This document shows positions 50,277 through 59,863 of a stretch of 64,000 bases of DNA, in pieces. Location of the stretch: assembly GCA_944325605.1 (NCBI GenBank), contig CALVAX010000002.1, forward strand, positions 62,001-126,000. Reading direction: 5' to 3'. Each line of letters opens with the position of its first letter. Position 1 is the first letter of the stretch. A program made the translations under genes and the position numbers. Below the pieces are notes generated by a model, which saw only the letters and a program-made list of their open reading frames with translations, had not been told where the DNA came from and made no database searches. The DNA is from Candidatus Gastranaerophilales bacterium (GTDB taxonomy: Bacteria; Cyanobacteriota; Vampirovibrionia; Gastranaerophilales; Gastranaerophilaceae).

Positions 50277-51479
50277 ATGAAAAAATCTATTCTTGATTTA
50301 GGAGACATCAAAGGAAAACGTGCATTAGTACGTGTTGATATCAATGTTCCTCTTGATGCAGACAAAAATGTTACAGATGATACAAGAATTCAGGCAATTT
50401 TGCCGACAATCAAATACTTAAAAGATAAAGGTGCAAAGATTATTCTTATGGCACACTTAGGCCGTCCGAAAGGCGAATGGAACATGGAATTTTCACTGGC
50501 TCCTGTTGCAAAATACATGTCAAAAGTTCTGGGTGAAGATGTGTTGTTTGTTTCATCAAAAGTAGGCGAAGGCGCAGAAAAAGAATTGGCTGATTTGAAA
50601 GACGGACAGGTTGCGCTTCTTGAAAACATCCGTTTCTACAAGGCTGAAGAAGCAAAAGATGACGATATGACATTTGCAAATGAACTTGCAAAACTCGGCG
50701 ATTTCTATGTAAACGACGCATTCGGCGCTGCTCACAGAAACCACACTTCAACAGCAAAACTTGCTAAAGTTCTTAAACCGGCAGTTTCTGGTCTTTTGAT
50801 GGAAAAAGAAATCAGATGTCTTTCTCAGGCTCTCGACAACCCGACAAGACCTTTCACCGCAGTTGTCGGCGGCGCTAAAGTTTCATCAAAAATCGGCGTT
50901 CTTGAAAACTTGTTAGACAAAGTTGACAATATGATTATCGGCGGCGGTATGGCTTATACATTTGTAAAAGCAAACGGCGGCAAAATCGGCAATTCAATCT
51001 GCGAAGACGACCAGCTTGAAGTTGCAAAAGCAATTGAAAAGAAAGCTGCAGACAAAGGCGTAAAACTTGTTATGGCAACAGATGTTCTTGCAACTGATGA
51101 CTTCTCCGGAAACGGTAAAAACGAATTCGTAAAAATTAACGAAATTCCCGATGGATTTGAAGGCGTTGACGCCGGCCCTGACTCAAGAAAAGCATTTGCT
51201 GAAGTTTTGAAATCTTCAAAAACAATCTTGATGAACGGCCCTGTAGGAGCATTTGAAAATCCGAAATTCGCAGAAGGTACAAAAGTAGTTCTTGAAGCTA
51301 TTGTTGAAGCTACAAAGAACGGCGCAACTTCAGTTATCGGCGGCGGCGACTCAGTTTCTGCAGCTAAAAAATTCTTTAAAGCTGAAGATTTCACACACGT
51401 TTCAACAGGCGGCGGCGCATCATTAGAATTTATCGAAGGAAAAGTTCTACCGGGTGTTGCTGCGCTTGATGACAAGTAA
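50277..51479 (+). CDS. pgk: Phosphoglycerate kinase
   Basis: Glycolytic 1,3-BPG to 3-PG step producing ATP. 400 aa. Seen: RVDINVPLD, HLGRPKG, AFGAAHRNHTST, VGGAKVSSKI, and GPVGAFE plus VIGGGDSVSAAKKF near the C-terminus. SD AAGGAG. Terminator after it. tpiA is 4 kb downstream but not in one operon. Confidence 0.97.
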   Translation: MKKSILDLGDIKGKRALVRVDINVPLDADKNVTDDTRIQAILPTIKYLKDKGAKIILMAHLGRPKGEWNMEFSLAPVAKYMSKVLGEDVLFVSSKVGEGAEKELADLKDGQVALLENIRFYKAEEAKDDDMTFANELAKLGDFYVNDAFGAAHRNHTSTAKLAKVLKPAVSGLLMEKEIRCLSQALDNPTRPFTAVVGGAKVSSKIGVLENLLDKVDNMIIGGGMAYTFVKANGGKIGNSICEDDQLEVAKAIEKKAADKGVKLVMATDVLATDDFSGNGKNEFVKINEIPDGFEGVDAGPDSRKAFAEVLKSSKTILMNGPVGAFENPKFAEGTKVVLEAIVEATKNGATSVIGGGDSVSAAKKFFKAEDFTHVSTGGGASLEFIEGKVLPGVAALDDK

Positions 51480-51500
51480 GCTGAATAAATTTCATAAAAC

Positions 51501-51530
51501 AAAAAGGGCCGATGAAAACCGGTCCTTTTT
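51501..51530. terminator. Bidirectional terminator after pgk
   Basis: AAAAAGGGCCG pairs with CGGTCCTTTTT (one mismatch). A/T runs at both ends serve pgk and the convergent TM2 gene. Confidence 0.8.
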
Positions 51531-51557
51531 GTTTATAATTTTTTGAATATCAAAAAT

Positions 51558-51923
51558 TTATGAATGCGGCATTGTTGTAAGTGCTGCAGCTAAACCAAAC
51601 CCGAATAACAATCCGCCCAAAATTCCGAGGAGTAAAAGAATAATAGCAATTATACGCAAAGTCTTACTTACTGTAGAATCGGAATTCGCAAGCGATTGGC
51701 CGTTTGAATCATTGTATTTATTCATTAAAATGGCAATGAGGTCAATTAAAACCCAAATAGCGCCAATACCTCCGCAGAAGCATAATATCAGCTGAAGTAT
51801 ACCCAATCCTATATAACCTGTATAATATCTGTGTGCGCCCAATCCGCCCAAAAACATACAAAGAAGCAATGCAACAGGATAATCCCGTTTTTGTGCTTGT
51901 ATTTGATTACTGTCATTAACCAT
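51558..51923 (-). CDS. TM2-domain membrane protein
   Basis: 121 aa. The TM2 domain is clear: YPVALLLCMFLGGLGAHRYY, then YIGLGILQLILCFCGGIGAI and WVLIDLIAI. A third hydrophobic segment ends it (LRIIAIILLLLGILGGLLFG). TM2 proteins are small membrane proteins of unknown role in bacteria. SD AAAGGAG. Confidence 0.88.
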   Translation of the reverse strand: MVNDSNQIQAQKRDYPVALLLCMFLGGLGAHRYYTGYIGLGILQLILCFCGGIGAIWVLIDLIAILMNKYNDSNGQSLANSDSTVSKTLRIIAIILLLLGILGGLLFGFGLAAALTTMPHS

Positions 51924-52168
51924 CGTTATCTCCTTTCATACTTATAGTGTTTAAATGCAGTAACTTAAACTCTGTGTAATATAACATTGGATTTGAAATA
52001 AGTCAATAAAATCCGGCATAATTTCATACTTAAGTTTGAATCCCCCTCATCCGAATTTCCGGCGAGCGCAGCGAGCCGTAGGAATTCGGGTGAAGGGTTT
52101 AAGTATCTCTTGCAAATCTGTAAAACATTTCTTATAATGTTGGTGTAATTGAGAAAGGAGAGTTTAAT
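51924..52168. repeat. Intergenic palindrome 5' of the Fe-alcohol dehydrogenase
   Basis: CCCTCATCCGAATTTCCGGC and GGAATTCGGGTGAAGGG (52044-52098) form an imperfect hairpin around GAGCGCAGCGAGC. This is another dispersed extragenic repeat type. The last 25 bp hold AAAGGAGAG, the SD of the dehydrogenase. Confidence 0.6.
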
Positions 52169-53377
52169 ATGTTTGAAAAAGATATTAACATCAACGACAT
52201 TAAAGAAATTAGAACGAGAACGACTGTTTACTTTGGTGTCGGCGCAATCCAAAAGATTAACGAAATTGCGCAGGTTCTGAAAAATAAAGGAATAGATAAA
52301 GTTATCGTAATGTCAGGCAGAAACGCTTACAAAGCAACCGGCGCGTGGGATGTTGTTGAAAAAGCCTTGAAAGACAATGAAATCGGATACGTAAACTATG
52401 ATCAGGTAACCCCGAACCCGACAACACACCACGTAAATGATGCCGCAAAACTTGCAAGAGATTTTGGTGCAAAAGCGGTCGTTGCAATTGGTGGCGGCTC
52501 GCCTACAGATGCCGGCAAATCAGTTGCAATTTTGCTTGAATATCCGGACAAAACAGCAAATGATATTTATGAATTCACATTCACACCGGAAAAAGCAGCT
52601 CCGATTGTTTCAATCAACCTGACCCACGGAACAGGAACAGAAACCAACAGATTTGCGGTTGTAACAGTTCCGGAAAAGAACTTCAAACCGGCAATCGCTT
52701 ATGATTGCATCTACCCGATGTTTGCAATTGATGACCCGCAGTTGATGACAAAATTAAGCCCGAAACAGACAAGATATGTTTCAATTGATGCTGTAAACCA
52801 CGTAATAGAAGCCGCAACTTCAACTGTCATGTCACCATACAGCATTACACTTGCCCGTGAAGTTATCGCACTTGTTCACAAATACCTTCCAAAAGCAATT
52901 GAAAATCCGGAAGATTTGGAAGCAAGATACTATCTGGCTTATGCCGCAATGATGGGCGGAGTTGCTTTTGATAACGGCTTATTGCACTACACTCATGCGT
53001 TGGAACACCCGCTGAGCGCCGTTAAACCTGAACTTGCACACGGACTCGGGCTTGCAATGCTTCTGCCGGCTGTAATCAAAACTATGTACAAAGACAGATG
53101 CCACGTGCTTGCCGAAATCCTTAAACCGATTAATCCTGATTTGGAAGGATGTCCGGAAGAAGCTTATCAGGCTGCAAAATCCGTTCAGGACTGGCTGTTC
53201 TCTGTTGATGTAACCTCAAAACTTGAAGACGAAGGCTTTACGGAAGCAGATGTTGAAAAGTTGACAAACCTTGTTTATACAACGCCTTCACTCAGCGGAC
53301 TTCTTGATATTGCCCCGTCAGGAAACGGCAAAGAAGTTGTAGAAACTATTTACAGAGAATCAATCAAACCTTTGTAA
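52169..53377 (+). CDS. Iron-containing alcohol dehydrogenase
   Basis: 402 aa, group III alcohol dehydrogenase. Seen: AIGGGSPTDAGKSVAILLEY (NAD site), HGTGTETNRFAVVT, the metal ligands DAVNHVIEAATS (Asp/His) and HYTHALEHPLSAVKPELAHG (His triplet). Likely reduces aldehydes to alcohols in fermentation. Substrate not assignable. Followed by a strong terminator. Confidence 0.93.
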   Translation: MFEKDININDIKEIRTRTTVYFGVGAIQKINEIAQVLKNKGIDKVIVMSGRNAYKATGAWDVVEKALKDNEIGYVNYDQVTPNPTTHHVNDAAKLARDFGAKAVVAIGGGSPTDAGKSVAILLEYPDKTANDIYEFTFTPEKAAPIVSINLTHGTGTETNRFAVVTVPEKNFKPAIAYDCIYPMFAIDDPQLMTKLSPKQTRYVSIDAVNHVIEAATSTVMSPYSITLAREVIALVHKYLPKAIENPEDLEARYYLAYAAMMGGVAFDNGLLHYTHALEHPLSAVKPELAHGLGLAMLLPAVIKTMYKDRCHVLAEILKPINPDLEGCPEEAYQAAKSVQDWLFSVDVTSKLEDEGFTEADVEKLTNLVYTTPSLSGLLDIAPSGNGKEVVETIYRESIKPL

Positions 53378-53395
53378 TTGTTGAAAATTATCATA

Positions 53396-53437
53396 AAGAG
53401 GGCGCCGCAACTTTTGTTGCGGCGCCTCTGTTTTTTT
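53396..53437 (+). terminator. Rho-independent terminator
   Basis: AGAGGGCGCCGCAAC and GTTGCGGCGCCTCT, one bulged G, then a T run. Ends the Fe-alcohol dehydrogenase transcript. Confidence 0.9.
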
Positions 53438-53459
53438 CCTTCTTTAAATAAATAAACTT

Positions 53460-53795
53460 TTAACCTTCTTTTCTGGCTCGCCAGAAAGCCATTGCGCCCA
53501 TAACAGCACCAAAAACACCGTTCCAGATAAGTGAAGATTTTATATTAGTTTTCATAGGTTTGAATATTGCTCCGACAAGCCTGTCAAGTCCTACTCCAAT
53601 CCCGAACCATACTAAACCGCTGGTCAGCCCGACAGCTGCAGGAGGCATGTTTTCAAATTTTTTAAGAAATTCATCTGCTTTTTGTTCACCGTTTTTTGGG
53701 GGTGTTTGAGCCGCAGACGGCTGCTGTCCGGCCGTAAAGGCGGTATTTTTATTTGAAATATTTTGATTGTTATATGAAACCGGACTAATAGCCAT
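53460..53795 (-). CDS. Small membrane protein, AFTAG N-terminus
   Basis: 111 aa. MAISPVSYNNQNISNKNTAFTAGQQ has the short AFTxG motif of the lineage-specific set. A Pro/Gln/Lys linker is followed by two hydrophobic segments (AAVGLTSGLVWFGIGVGL and SLIWNGVFGAVMGAMAFW). Not recognised. SD is weak (AAAGCAGG). Confidence 0.7.
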   Translation of the reverse strand: MAISPVSYNNQNISNKNTAFTAGQQPSAAQTPPKNGEQKADEFLKKFENMPPAAVGLTSGLVWFGIGVGLDRLVGAIFKPMKTNIKSSLIWNGVFGAVMGAMAFWRARKEG

Positions 53796-53868
53796 AATAC
53801 TACCTGCTTTCTTGTTTATAATAAATAAAAAAGTTTAAAAAATTGCCAATTTATACTATAATTGCTTT

Positions 53869-55683
53869 ATGAAACTTAACAAAACAGTAGAGTTATTGGC
53901 TCCGGCAAAGGATAAAGAAACTGCGATTGCTGCGATTAATGCGGGCGCGGATGCGATTTATACCGGCGCTGTGAAGTTTGGCGCAAGGCAGAATGCTTCA
54001 AATTCTCTTGAAGATATAAAAGAAATAGTCGATTATGCACATAAATTTAACGTAAAGGTTCATGTGACACTGAACACAATTTTGTCGGATGACGAACTTA
54101 AAGAAGCGGAAAAACTTATACATAAACTTTACGAAATCGGAGTTGATGCGCTTATTGTGCAGGATATGGGAATTTTAGAACTTGCAATTGAAGGAAAGCT
54201 TCCTCCGGTAGAGCTTCACGCAAGCACGCAATGCAACAACAGAACGCTTGAAAAGGTTAAGTTTTTTCAGAATATCGGCGTAAAACGGGTTATTTTAGCA
54301 CGCGAACTTACGCTTTCAGAAATTGAACATATCTGTGAAGAAGTGAGAAAGAGCGATTTTAATCCGGATATGGAGATAGAAGTTTTTATCCATGGTGCAT
54401 TGTGCGTGTCATACAGCGGACAGTGCTATTTGAGCGCTTCAATCGGCGGAAGATCCGCAAACAGAGGAGAGTGCGCGCAGCCGTGCCGCAAAAAATATTC
54501 GCTTGTGGATGAAGACGGAAAAGTTTATGCAAAAGACAAATATTTGCTGAGTTTGAAGGACTTCAACGCCTCAAAACATATTGAACGCCTGATTAATGCC
54601 GGTGTAAAATCCTTTAAAATAGAAGGCCGGCTGAAAGACTCCGGCTATGTAAAAAATGTGACGGCATATTATCGAAAAGAAATAGATAAATATGCGGAAA
54701 AAACTTCCTCAGGGCAAATTTTCACTGATTTTGAACCCGATTTGAACAAAAGTTTCAACAGAGGATTTACAGATTATTTTTTGCCTTCGGTGACGCCTGA
54801 CAAAAAGGGCAGAAGAAAAAACATAAACAATTTCGACACCCCGAAGTCGCTCGGCGAAAAAATCGGCAGGGTTGAAAAATTGATAAAAGGCGGCTTTATC
54901 CTTAACAGCGCAAAATTAAATCCGCAGGATGGTCTTTGTTATTTTTCGGACGGCGAACTTCTGGGATGTCTTGTAAATAGAGCGGAAGGCAATAAAATTT
55001 ACCCTAATAACCCGGGAAAAATTAAAGAAGGAACGGTTATTTACAGAAATTTCAACAGCGAATTCGACCGTATCCTCAAAAACTCAAAAACCGCACGAAA
55101 AATCGGGGTTAAATTTGTCTTGAAAGATAAAATTCTGACAGCCGCAGACGAGGACGGAAATACGGCGCAAGTCCCTGCCGCCTCCGGCGAACCTCCGAAA
55201 AATCCCGACAAAATGCGCCTGACTTTAGAAACACAGCTTGCAAAAACAGGCGAAAGTGATTTTTACGCAGAGAGTATTGAAATTCTTGGTATTCCTGATT
55301 TTATGCCGGTTTCTATAGTAAATGAAATGAGGCGGAAAATTCTTTCAGACTTGAGCTCAAAAAGGCTTGAAAATTACAAAAGACCGATACAGACGCCCTT
55401 AAAATACGCAAAATTTCCACTTGAAACTTACGACTATCACGCAAATGTTCTGAACAAAACAGCAAAACAATTCTACAAAAACTGCGGCTGCGAAATTACG
55501 GAAGAAGCATTAGAAAAAACGCACAATTTTATAGAAAAAGAACTTATGTGCACAAAATACTGCCTCAAATTCGCATTTGATATGTGCGGGGTCAAGAAAA
55601 ATCTCTTTCTGACAGACGAAAAAGGGAAAAAATACCCTCTCAAATTCGACTGCAAAAACTGCCGCATGATAATACAGGGCTAA
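53869..55683 (+). CDS. U32 family peptidase
   Basis: 604 aa collagenase-like peptidase. Seen: VELLAPAKDKETAIAAINAG, ALIVQDMGILELA, HASTQCNNRT, EVFIHGALCVSYSGQCYLSA (U32 signature with E-F-H-G-A-C), GECAQPCRKKYS and LKDFNASKH. The C-terminal extension ends in a Cys-rich unit (CTKYCLK, CKNCRM). U32 members include tRNA/ubiquinone hydroxylation partners (TrhP/UbiU) and secreted proteases; the Fe-S-type Cys pairs fit the former. No signal peptide. Confidence 0.88.
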   Translation: MKLNKTVELLAPAKDKETAIAAINAGADAIYTGAVKFGARQNASNSLEDIKEIVDYAHKFNVKVHVTLNTILSDDELKEAEKLIHKLYEIGVDALIVQDMGILELAIEGKLPPVELHASTQCNNRTLEKVKFFQNIGVKRVILARELTLSEIEHICEEVRKSDFNPDMEIEVFIHGALCVSYSGQCYLSASIGGRSANRGECAQPCRKKYSLVDEDGKVYAKDKYLLSLKDFNASKHIERLINAGVKSFKIEGRLKDSGYVKNVTAYYRKEIDKYAEKTSSGQIFTDFEPDLNKSFNRGFTDYFLPSVTPDKKGRRKNINNFDTPKSLGEKIGRVEKLIKGGFILNSAKLNPQDGLCYFSDGELLGCLVNRAEGNKIYPNNPGKIKEGTVIYRNFNSEFDRILKNSKTARKIGVKFVLKDKILTAADEDGNTAQVPAASGEPPKNPDKMRLTLETQLAKTGESDFYAESIEILGIPDFMPVSIVNEMRRKILSDLSSKRLENYKRPIQTPLKYAKFPLETYDYHANVLNKTAKQFYKNCGCEITEEALEKTHNFIEKELMCTKYCLKFAFDMCGVKKNLFLTDEKGKKYPLKFDCKNCRMIIQG

Positions 55684-55752
55684 TCTTGTTGCATTTGGTT
55701 TTTGTCTTGATTATAATGTTGGTGGCTCGTTAACAAAAATAGGAGAGAAATT

Positions 55753-56553
55753 ATGTCAAGAAAACCAATTATCGCAGGAAACTGGAAAATGAATCTTATC
55801 CGCTCAGAAGCTGAAAAAGTTTTTGAAGGGATTAAAGAATTCGTAAACGACTACACAGCCGTTGAGTTGCCGACAATCGTAATTGCTCCGGTATTCACAT
55901 CAATCAGCGCTGTAAGAACAGTAAAATGCACATGCGGCTGCGGCGGCAACAAAATTTCAATTGCCGGACAAAACTGCCACTGGGAAAATTCCGGTGCTTA
56001 CACAGGCGAAATTTCTGTTGAAATGCTTAAAGATGCAGGCTGTGATTATGTAATCATCGGTCACTCAGAAAGAAGACAGTATTTCGCTGAAACTGATGAA
56101 ATGATTAACAAAAAAGCAAAAGCAATCCTTGCAGGCGGCTTGATTCCGATTATCTGCTGCGGCGAAACTCTTGAACAGAGAGAAGCAGGTATCACTGACA
56201 AATGGATTGCAGGACAAATCAAGGCTGCTTTAGACGGAATTTCATCAGAAGATGTTGCAAAATCAGTTATCGCTTACGAACCTATCTGGGCTATCGGAAC
56301 AGGCAAAACATGCGATTCTGACGAAGCTAACAGAGTAATTGCAATGATTAGAAATGTCGTTAAAGAAGTTGCAGGCGCCGAAGCCGCTGATTCTATCAGA
56401 ATTCTCTACGGCGGTTCTGTTAAACCTTCTACTATCGCCGAACAAATGTCAAAATCTGATATCGACGGTGCTCTTGTCGGCGGAGCTTCTCTTAAAGCCG
56501 AAAGCTTCAACGAAATTATTGCTAATACAATGAAAGTTGTAGCTAAAGTTTAG
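55753..56553 (+). CDS. tpiA: Triosephosphate isomerase
   Basis: 266 aa. Seen: GNWKMN with catalytic K12, the catalytic His in IIGHSERR (H104), the active Glu in [13 protein letters not shown] (near 176), and [10 protein letters not shown] with the phosphate loop. Between ISAVRT and AGQNCHW there is an extra Cys-rich turn, KCTCGCGG (Cys59, 61, 63), which most family members lack. SD AGGAGAG. A terminator follows. Confidence 0.96.
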   Translation: MSRKPIIAGNWKMNLIRSEAEKVFEGIKEFVNDYTAVELPTIVIAPVFTSISAVRTVKCTCGCGGNKISIAGQNCHWENSGAYTGEISVEMLKDAGCDYVIIGHSERRQYFAETDEMINKKAKAILAGGLIPIICCGETLEQREAGITDKWIAGQIKAALDGISSEDVAKSVIAYEPIWAIGTGKTCDSDEANRVIAMIRNVVKEVAGAEAADSIRILYGGSVKPSTIAEQMSKSDIDGALVGGASLKAESFNEIIANTMKVVAKV

Positions 56554-56579
56554 TTTTTTGCAAATTTAAATATATAATT

Positions 56580-56608
56580 AAAGAGGTCGGAAATTCGGCC
56601 TCTTTTTT
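56580..56608 (+). terminator. Rho-independent terminator after tpiA
   Basis: AAAGAGGTCG with CGGCCTCTTTT, then T run. Confidence 0.88.
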
Positions 56609-56888
56609 AATTTTTTGCAATTATCACTTAACGTGCAAAGCGAGCCTATTATTTGAGATTCTCCGCTTCGCTCAGAATGGCGTACAAAAGTCACCATGTC
56701 TTCCTGAGGCTTTAGCCGAAGGATCTTCTAAAAATCCGGGTGGATTTTTAGCGCTCAAACTAAAACGCTGAATTTTTCGGGCAAAGCCTAATAATGTCTG
56801 TCAGGCAAAGAATACCATTAATGTTCTGGAAGCCAATGGATAATTGCGATTCTTTTTTACAGCAAATCCGATTTTAAATTTTGCAGGA
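56609..56888. repeat. Repeat-bearing intergenic region
   Basis: No gene seen. Contains the dispersed repeat arms GATTCTCCGCTTCGCTCAGAATGGC (56660-56684) and CTTCCTGAGGCTTTAGCCGAAGGATC (56700-56725). Several weak TIR-like words (CAGCAAATCCG near 56863). Confidence 0.55.
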
Positions 56889-58331
56889 TTACTTGATTAC
56901 TTCAATATATTCATAATCCTGAAGATACGGAAGATGTTCTTCGGTTATGAGTTCGCCCGGGAGAAGAATTGCAATTCCCGGCGGGCATTCGGCAATTACT
57001 TCTGCTGCAATTCTGCCGATGGCCTGCGTTTTTTCAATTCGTTCTTTGGGCGCATAAAAGCTGTCCTGAAGACTCATTTTGATTACAGGTGTCAGCATCG
57101 GCATGTGTTTTTTCTTTTCAAGATAGCAGATATCTGAGTAGTTTGTTTTGTCAATTTTGTAGAGGCAATCAACAAGATATTTGATATCGTTTCTTGAATT
57201 TCCGATATTCGAAAGAACCAGAAGTCCTGCATCAGATGCGCTTTCAACTTCTATATTAAAATCAATTTCCAAAATTGATTCAAGACGCTTGCCGGATAAT
57301 CCGTCTGCTTTTATAAATACTTTTGTAATATCCGTCATATATCCGAAATCAGGTTTTAGTTGATGGATATGTTCCATATTGTCGATTTCGCGTCTTAAAA
57401 ATTTTGCATTTTCAACGGCACGGCTTAACTGTTTTCTGCCTCTTGGGCTGTCTAGGTTTGCACGTGCGGCGTCAAGGCTTGCCAGAAGCATAATGGAAGG
57501 ACTTGTTGTGTGGAGAAGTTTCAAAGCTTTTTCAACAGCTTCCACATCAAGCATAGAGTTTTCTGCTATATGAAGCATAGAACTCTGGCTCATTGAGCCG
57601 CCTGTTTTGTGAAGTGAATGAACAACCGCATCAGCACCGAGTTTGAGGGCGGATGTCGGAAGGTGTTTGTTGAAGTTCCACAGGCATGCGTGGGCTTCGT
57701 CCACAATCAGCGGAACATTATATTTTTTGCAGACTGCCGAGATTGATTTGATATCCGATACAACCCCTTCGTAAGTCGGGTTTGTAATCCATACCATTGA
57801 AATATCGTTATTGCGTCTGAGTTGTTCTTCAACGCTTTCAGGTGTAACGTTGCCCCAGATTCCCCATTCTTCAAATCTTTCTGGAATAAGCCAAACGGGT
57901 TCTGCTCCTGATATAATCATTCCTGTTAAAACCGAACGGTGGCAGTTTCTGTTTGTGAGAATTCTTTGTCCTTTTTTGGTTAAACCCATAGCAAGAGCAA
58001 GGTTTCCGGCAGTTGAACCGTTCAGAAGAAAGAAAGTTCTTTTTGCACCGAAAGCCTGAGCGGCCAGTTCCTGCGCTTCTTTAATCGGGCCTGTTGCAGG
58101 GTGAAGTGTGCCGAGTCCGTCAAATTCGTCAGTTGTATCAAGCGCAAGCGCTTTTTTGCCGACAAGTTTGCGAAAATCAGGCAGTGTTCCGTTTCCTTTG
58201 GTGTGTCCGGGAATATGGAACTGGTAAGTAGGGTTTTCGTAAGCTCTTTTCAGCGCTTCTACAATCGGGGCTTTTATTTTTACCGCTTCTTTGGCCCTGG
58301 CGGGGGTTTTAATTCTTGTTACATCTGTCAT
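56889..58331 (-). CDS. Orn/Lys/Arg decarboxylase family
   Basis: 480 aa from the ATG at 58329-58331; an earlier start would add 12 hydrophobic residues. PLP fold-type I: HIPGHTKGNG, DTTDEFDGLG, FFLLNGSTAGNLA, LIVDEAHACL and HSLHKTGGSMSQSS (PLP Lys). This is the compact biodegradative-type lysine, ornithine or arginine decarboxylase (SpeA/LdcC-like short form). Which diamine or agmatine it makes cannot be told. No antizyme or antiporter neighbour. Confidence 0.9.
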   Translation of the reverse strand: MTDVTRIKTPARAKEAVKIKAPIVEALKRAYENPTYQFHIPGHTKGNGTLPDFRKLVGKKALALDTTDEFDGLGTLHPATGPIKEAQELAAQAFGAKRTFFLLNGSTAGNLALAMGLTKKGQRILTNRNCHRSVLTGMIISGAEPVWLIPERFEEWGIWGNVTPESVEEQLRRNNDISMVWITNPTYEGVVSDIKSISAVCKKYNVPLIVDEAHACLWNFNKHLPTSALKLGADAVVHSLHKTGGSMSQSSMLHIAENSMLDVEAVEKALKLLHTTSPSIMLLASLDAARANLDSPRGRKQLSRAVENAKFLRREIDNMEHIHQLKPDFGYMTDITKVFIKADGLSGKRLESILEIDFNIEVESASDAGLLVLSNIGNSRNDIKYLVDCLYKIDKTNYSDICYLEKKKHMPMLTPVIKMSLQDSFYAPKERIEKTQAIGRIAAEVIAECPPGIAILLPGELITEEHLPYLQDYEYIEVIK

Positions 58332-58393
58332 AACTACAATATACAATAAAAAAATCATGAATTTCAATATGTTTTATGATATAATTAATATTT

Positions 58394-59722
58394 GTGAACA
58401 GAATTTTACGAATAGCTTTGATAATAGTATGTTTGGCCTCATTTAGCAGCCTTTCAGCATCTGCACGTACATCCTCAAAAGCCAAAAAAGAAGATGTAAT
58501 AATTCTTGATGTAACAAAAAATGAAACTGTTTCTTCTGATAAAAATATAGAAAAGTCTAATTCTTCAGGCTCATTAATGGAGAAAATAAAAAACTATGAT
58601 GCAAAAGAAATTGAAAAAGATACTGTTAATGACAACGTTGATGTAGAATTTTCTATCTTTGACAACCTTATTGACAAAGATAAAGAGGCGGATCATCCTT
58701 TTAAAATAGAGGAAGAATCGTTATTTGGCCGGATTTACAAGAAGAAACTTGAGAGAACTTCTATTCCTTCATACCTTTTGCAGGATGAATTAACTTTTAA
58801 ATATAAAAATGGGCCGGTTGATAAGGTGCAATTTTACGGTGCATTTCAGGGAAATTTTAATTCTCTGTTTGAAGGAAGCGATTACGATACAACTTATGAT
58901 TTGAATATTTTCGAGGCCGGTGTTGTCGGCAGTTTAAAAAAAGTGAATACTGATTTTAAATTACAGATGAACTTTAAGCCTGTTGAAGGTGTGAATTTTA
59001 TGCAAGGTTTTATAACCGATGCATATTTGATGAATCTTTCAATTCCTCATCATAAAATAATCGTCGGTAATTCGAGAAATCAGGTTGGAGTAGACGGCGG
59101 TGCAAGTTCTTACACACTTCCGTTTGCAATGCGCTCGCAGATTGCAAGAAACTTCGGAAATACAAGAGCGCTAGGTGTTCGTGTAGTCGGGGATTATTCT
59201 CTTGTTGACTACAGTTTGGCATTGAACAGTTCTGACAGGTTTTTTCAGGAATTTTTCCCCGGTGCGGAATTTACGGGCTGGGTAAACTTTAAGCCTCTTG
59301 GCAGAACCGGCGGTAAATACGGGCATCTTGTAATCGGAACAGGTTTGAATGCAGGGCATAGAAACGAAAATTATACTGTCGGCGGTGCTTATGTCGGATA
59401 TTCATACAAAAAATTTGCGGCAAATGCTGAGTATTCAATAGCAGACGGATACAATGGACGCAACTTCAGTACAAATAAAGCAACAGGTTTTTATACAACC
59501 GTTTCTTATCGTCTTACGCAGAAACTGCACGTTCTGGCACGTTTTGATCAGTTTGATCCAAACCGTGACATTAGCGGGGATTTAAGACGAGAATATACTG
59601 CAGGTCTAAATTATTTTATAAAAGGTCAGGCTCTGCGTCTTATTTTAAATTATGTTTTCTGTGACAATGAAAACGAAGAAGACAGCCACAGGATTATTCT
59701 CGGTACGCAAATATTATTATAA
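58394..59722 (+). CDS. Porin-like outer-membrane beta-barrel
   Basis: 442 aa. GTG start. Signal peptide (about 1-24, LRIALIIVCLASFSSLSASA). About 120 polar residues follow, then alternating aromatic strands (VQFYGAFQGNFNSLF, FRLMNL-type ends) resembling phosphate-selective porin O/P. The C-terminus is GTQILL, with a hydrophobic last residue rather than Phe. Likely an outer-membrane channel; substrate unknown. Its presence supports a diderm envelope. Confidence 0.82.
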   Translation: MNRILRIALIIVCLASFSSLSASARTSSKAKKEDVIILDVTKNETVSSDKNIEKSNSSGSLMEKIKNYDAKEIEKDTVNDNVDVEFSIFDNLIDKDKEADHPFKIEEESLFGRIYKKKLERTSIPSYLLQDELTFKYKNGPVDKVQFYGAFQGNFNSLFEGSDYDTTYDLNIFEAGVVGSLKKVNTDFKLQMNFKPVEGVNFMQGFITDAYLMNLSIPHHKIIVGNSRNQVGVDGGASSYTLPFAMRSQIARNFGNTRALGVRVVGDYSLVDYSLALNSSDRFFQEFFPGAEFTGWVNFKPLGRTGGKYGHLVIGTGLNAGHRNENYTVGGAYVGYSYKKFAANAEYSIADGYNGRNFSTNKATGFYTTVSYRLTQKLHVLARFDQFDPNRDISGDLRREYTAGLNYFIKGQALRLILNYVFCDNENEEDSHRIILGTQILL

Positions 59723-59863
59723 CAAGTGCGGAACATTAAGAAAAATCATACAAATCGTCATTGCCATGTTGCATAAATTTGAAAAATGCGTTATAATCTG
59801 AAAAATAAGAAGAATTTAGCAATGGATTTTTCTTAAAAAGTACTAAATCAGGAGACTACAACA

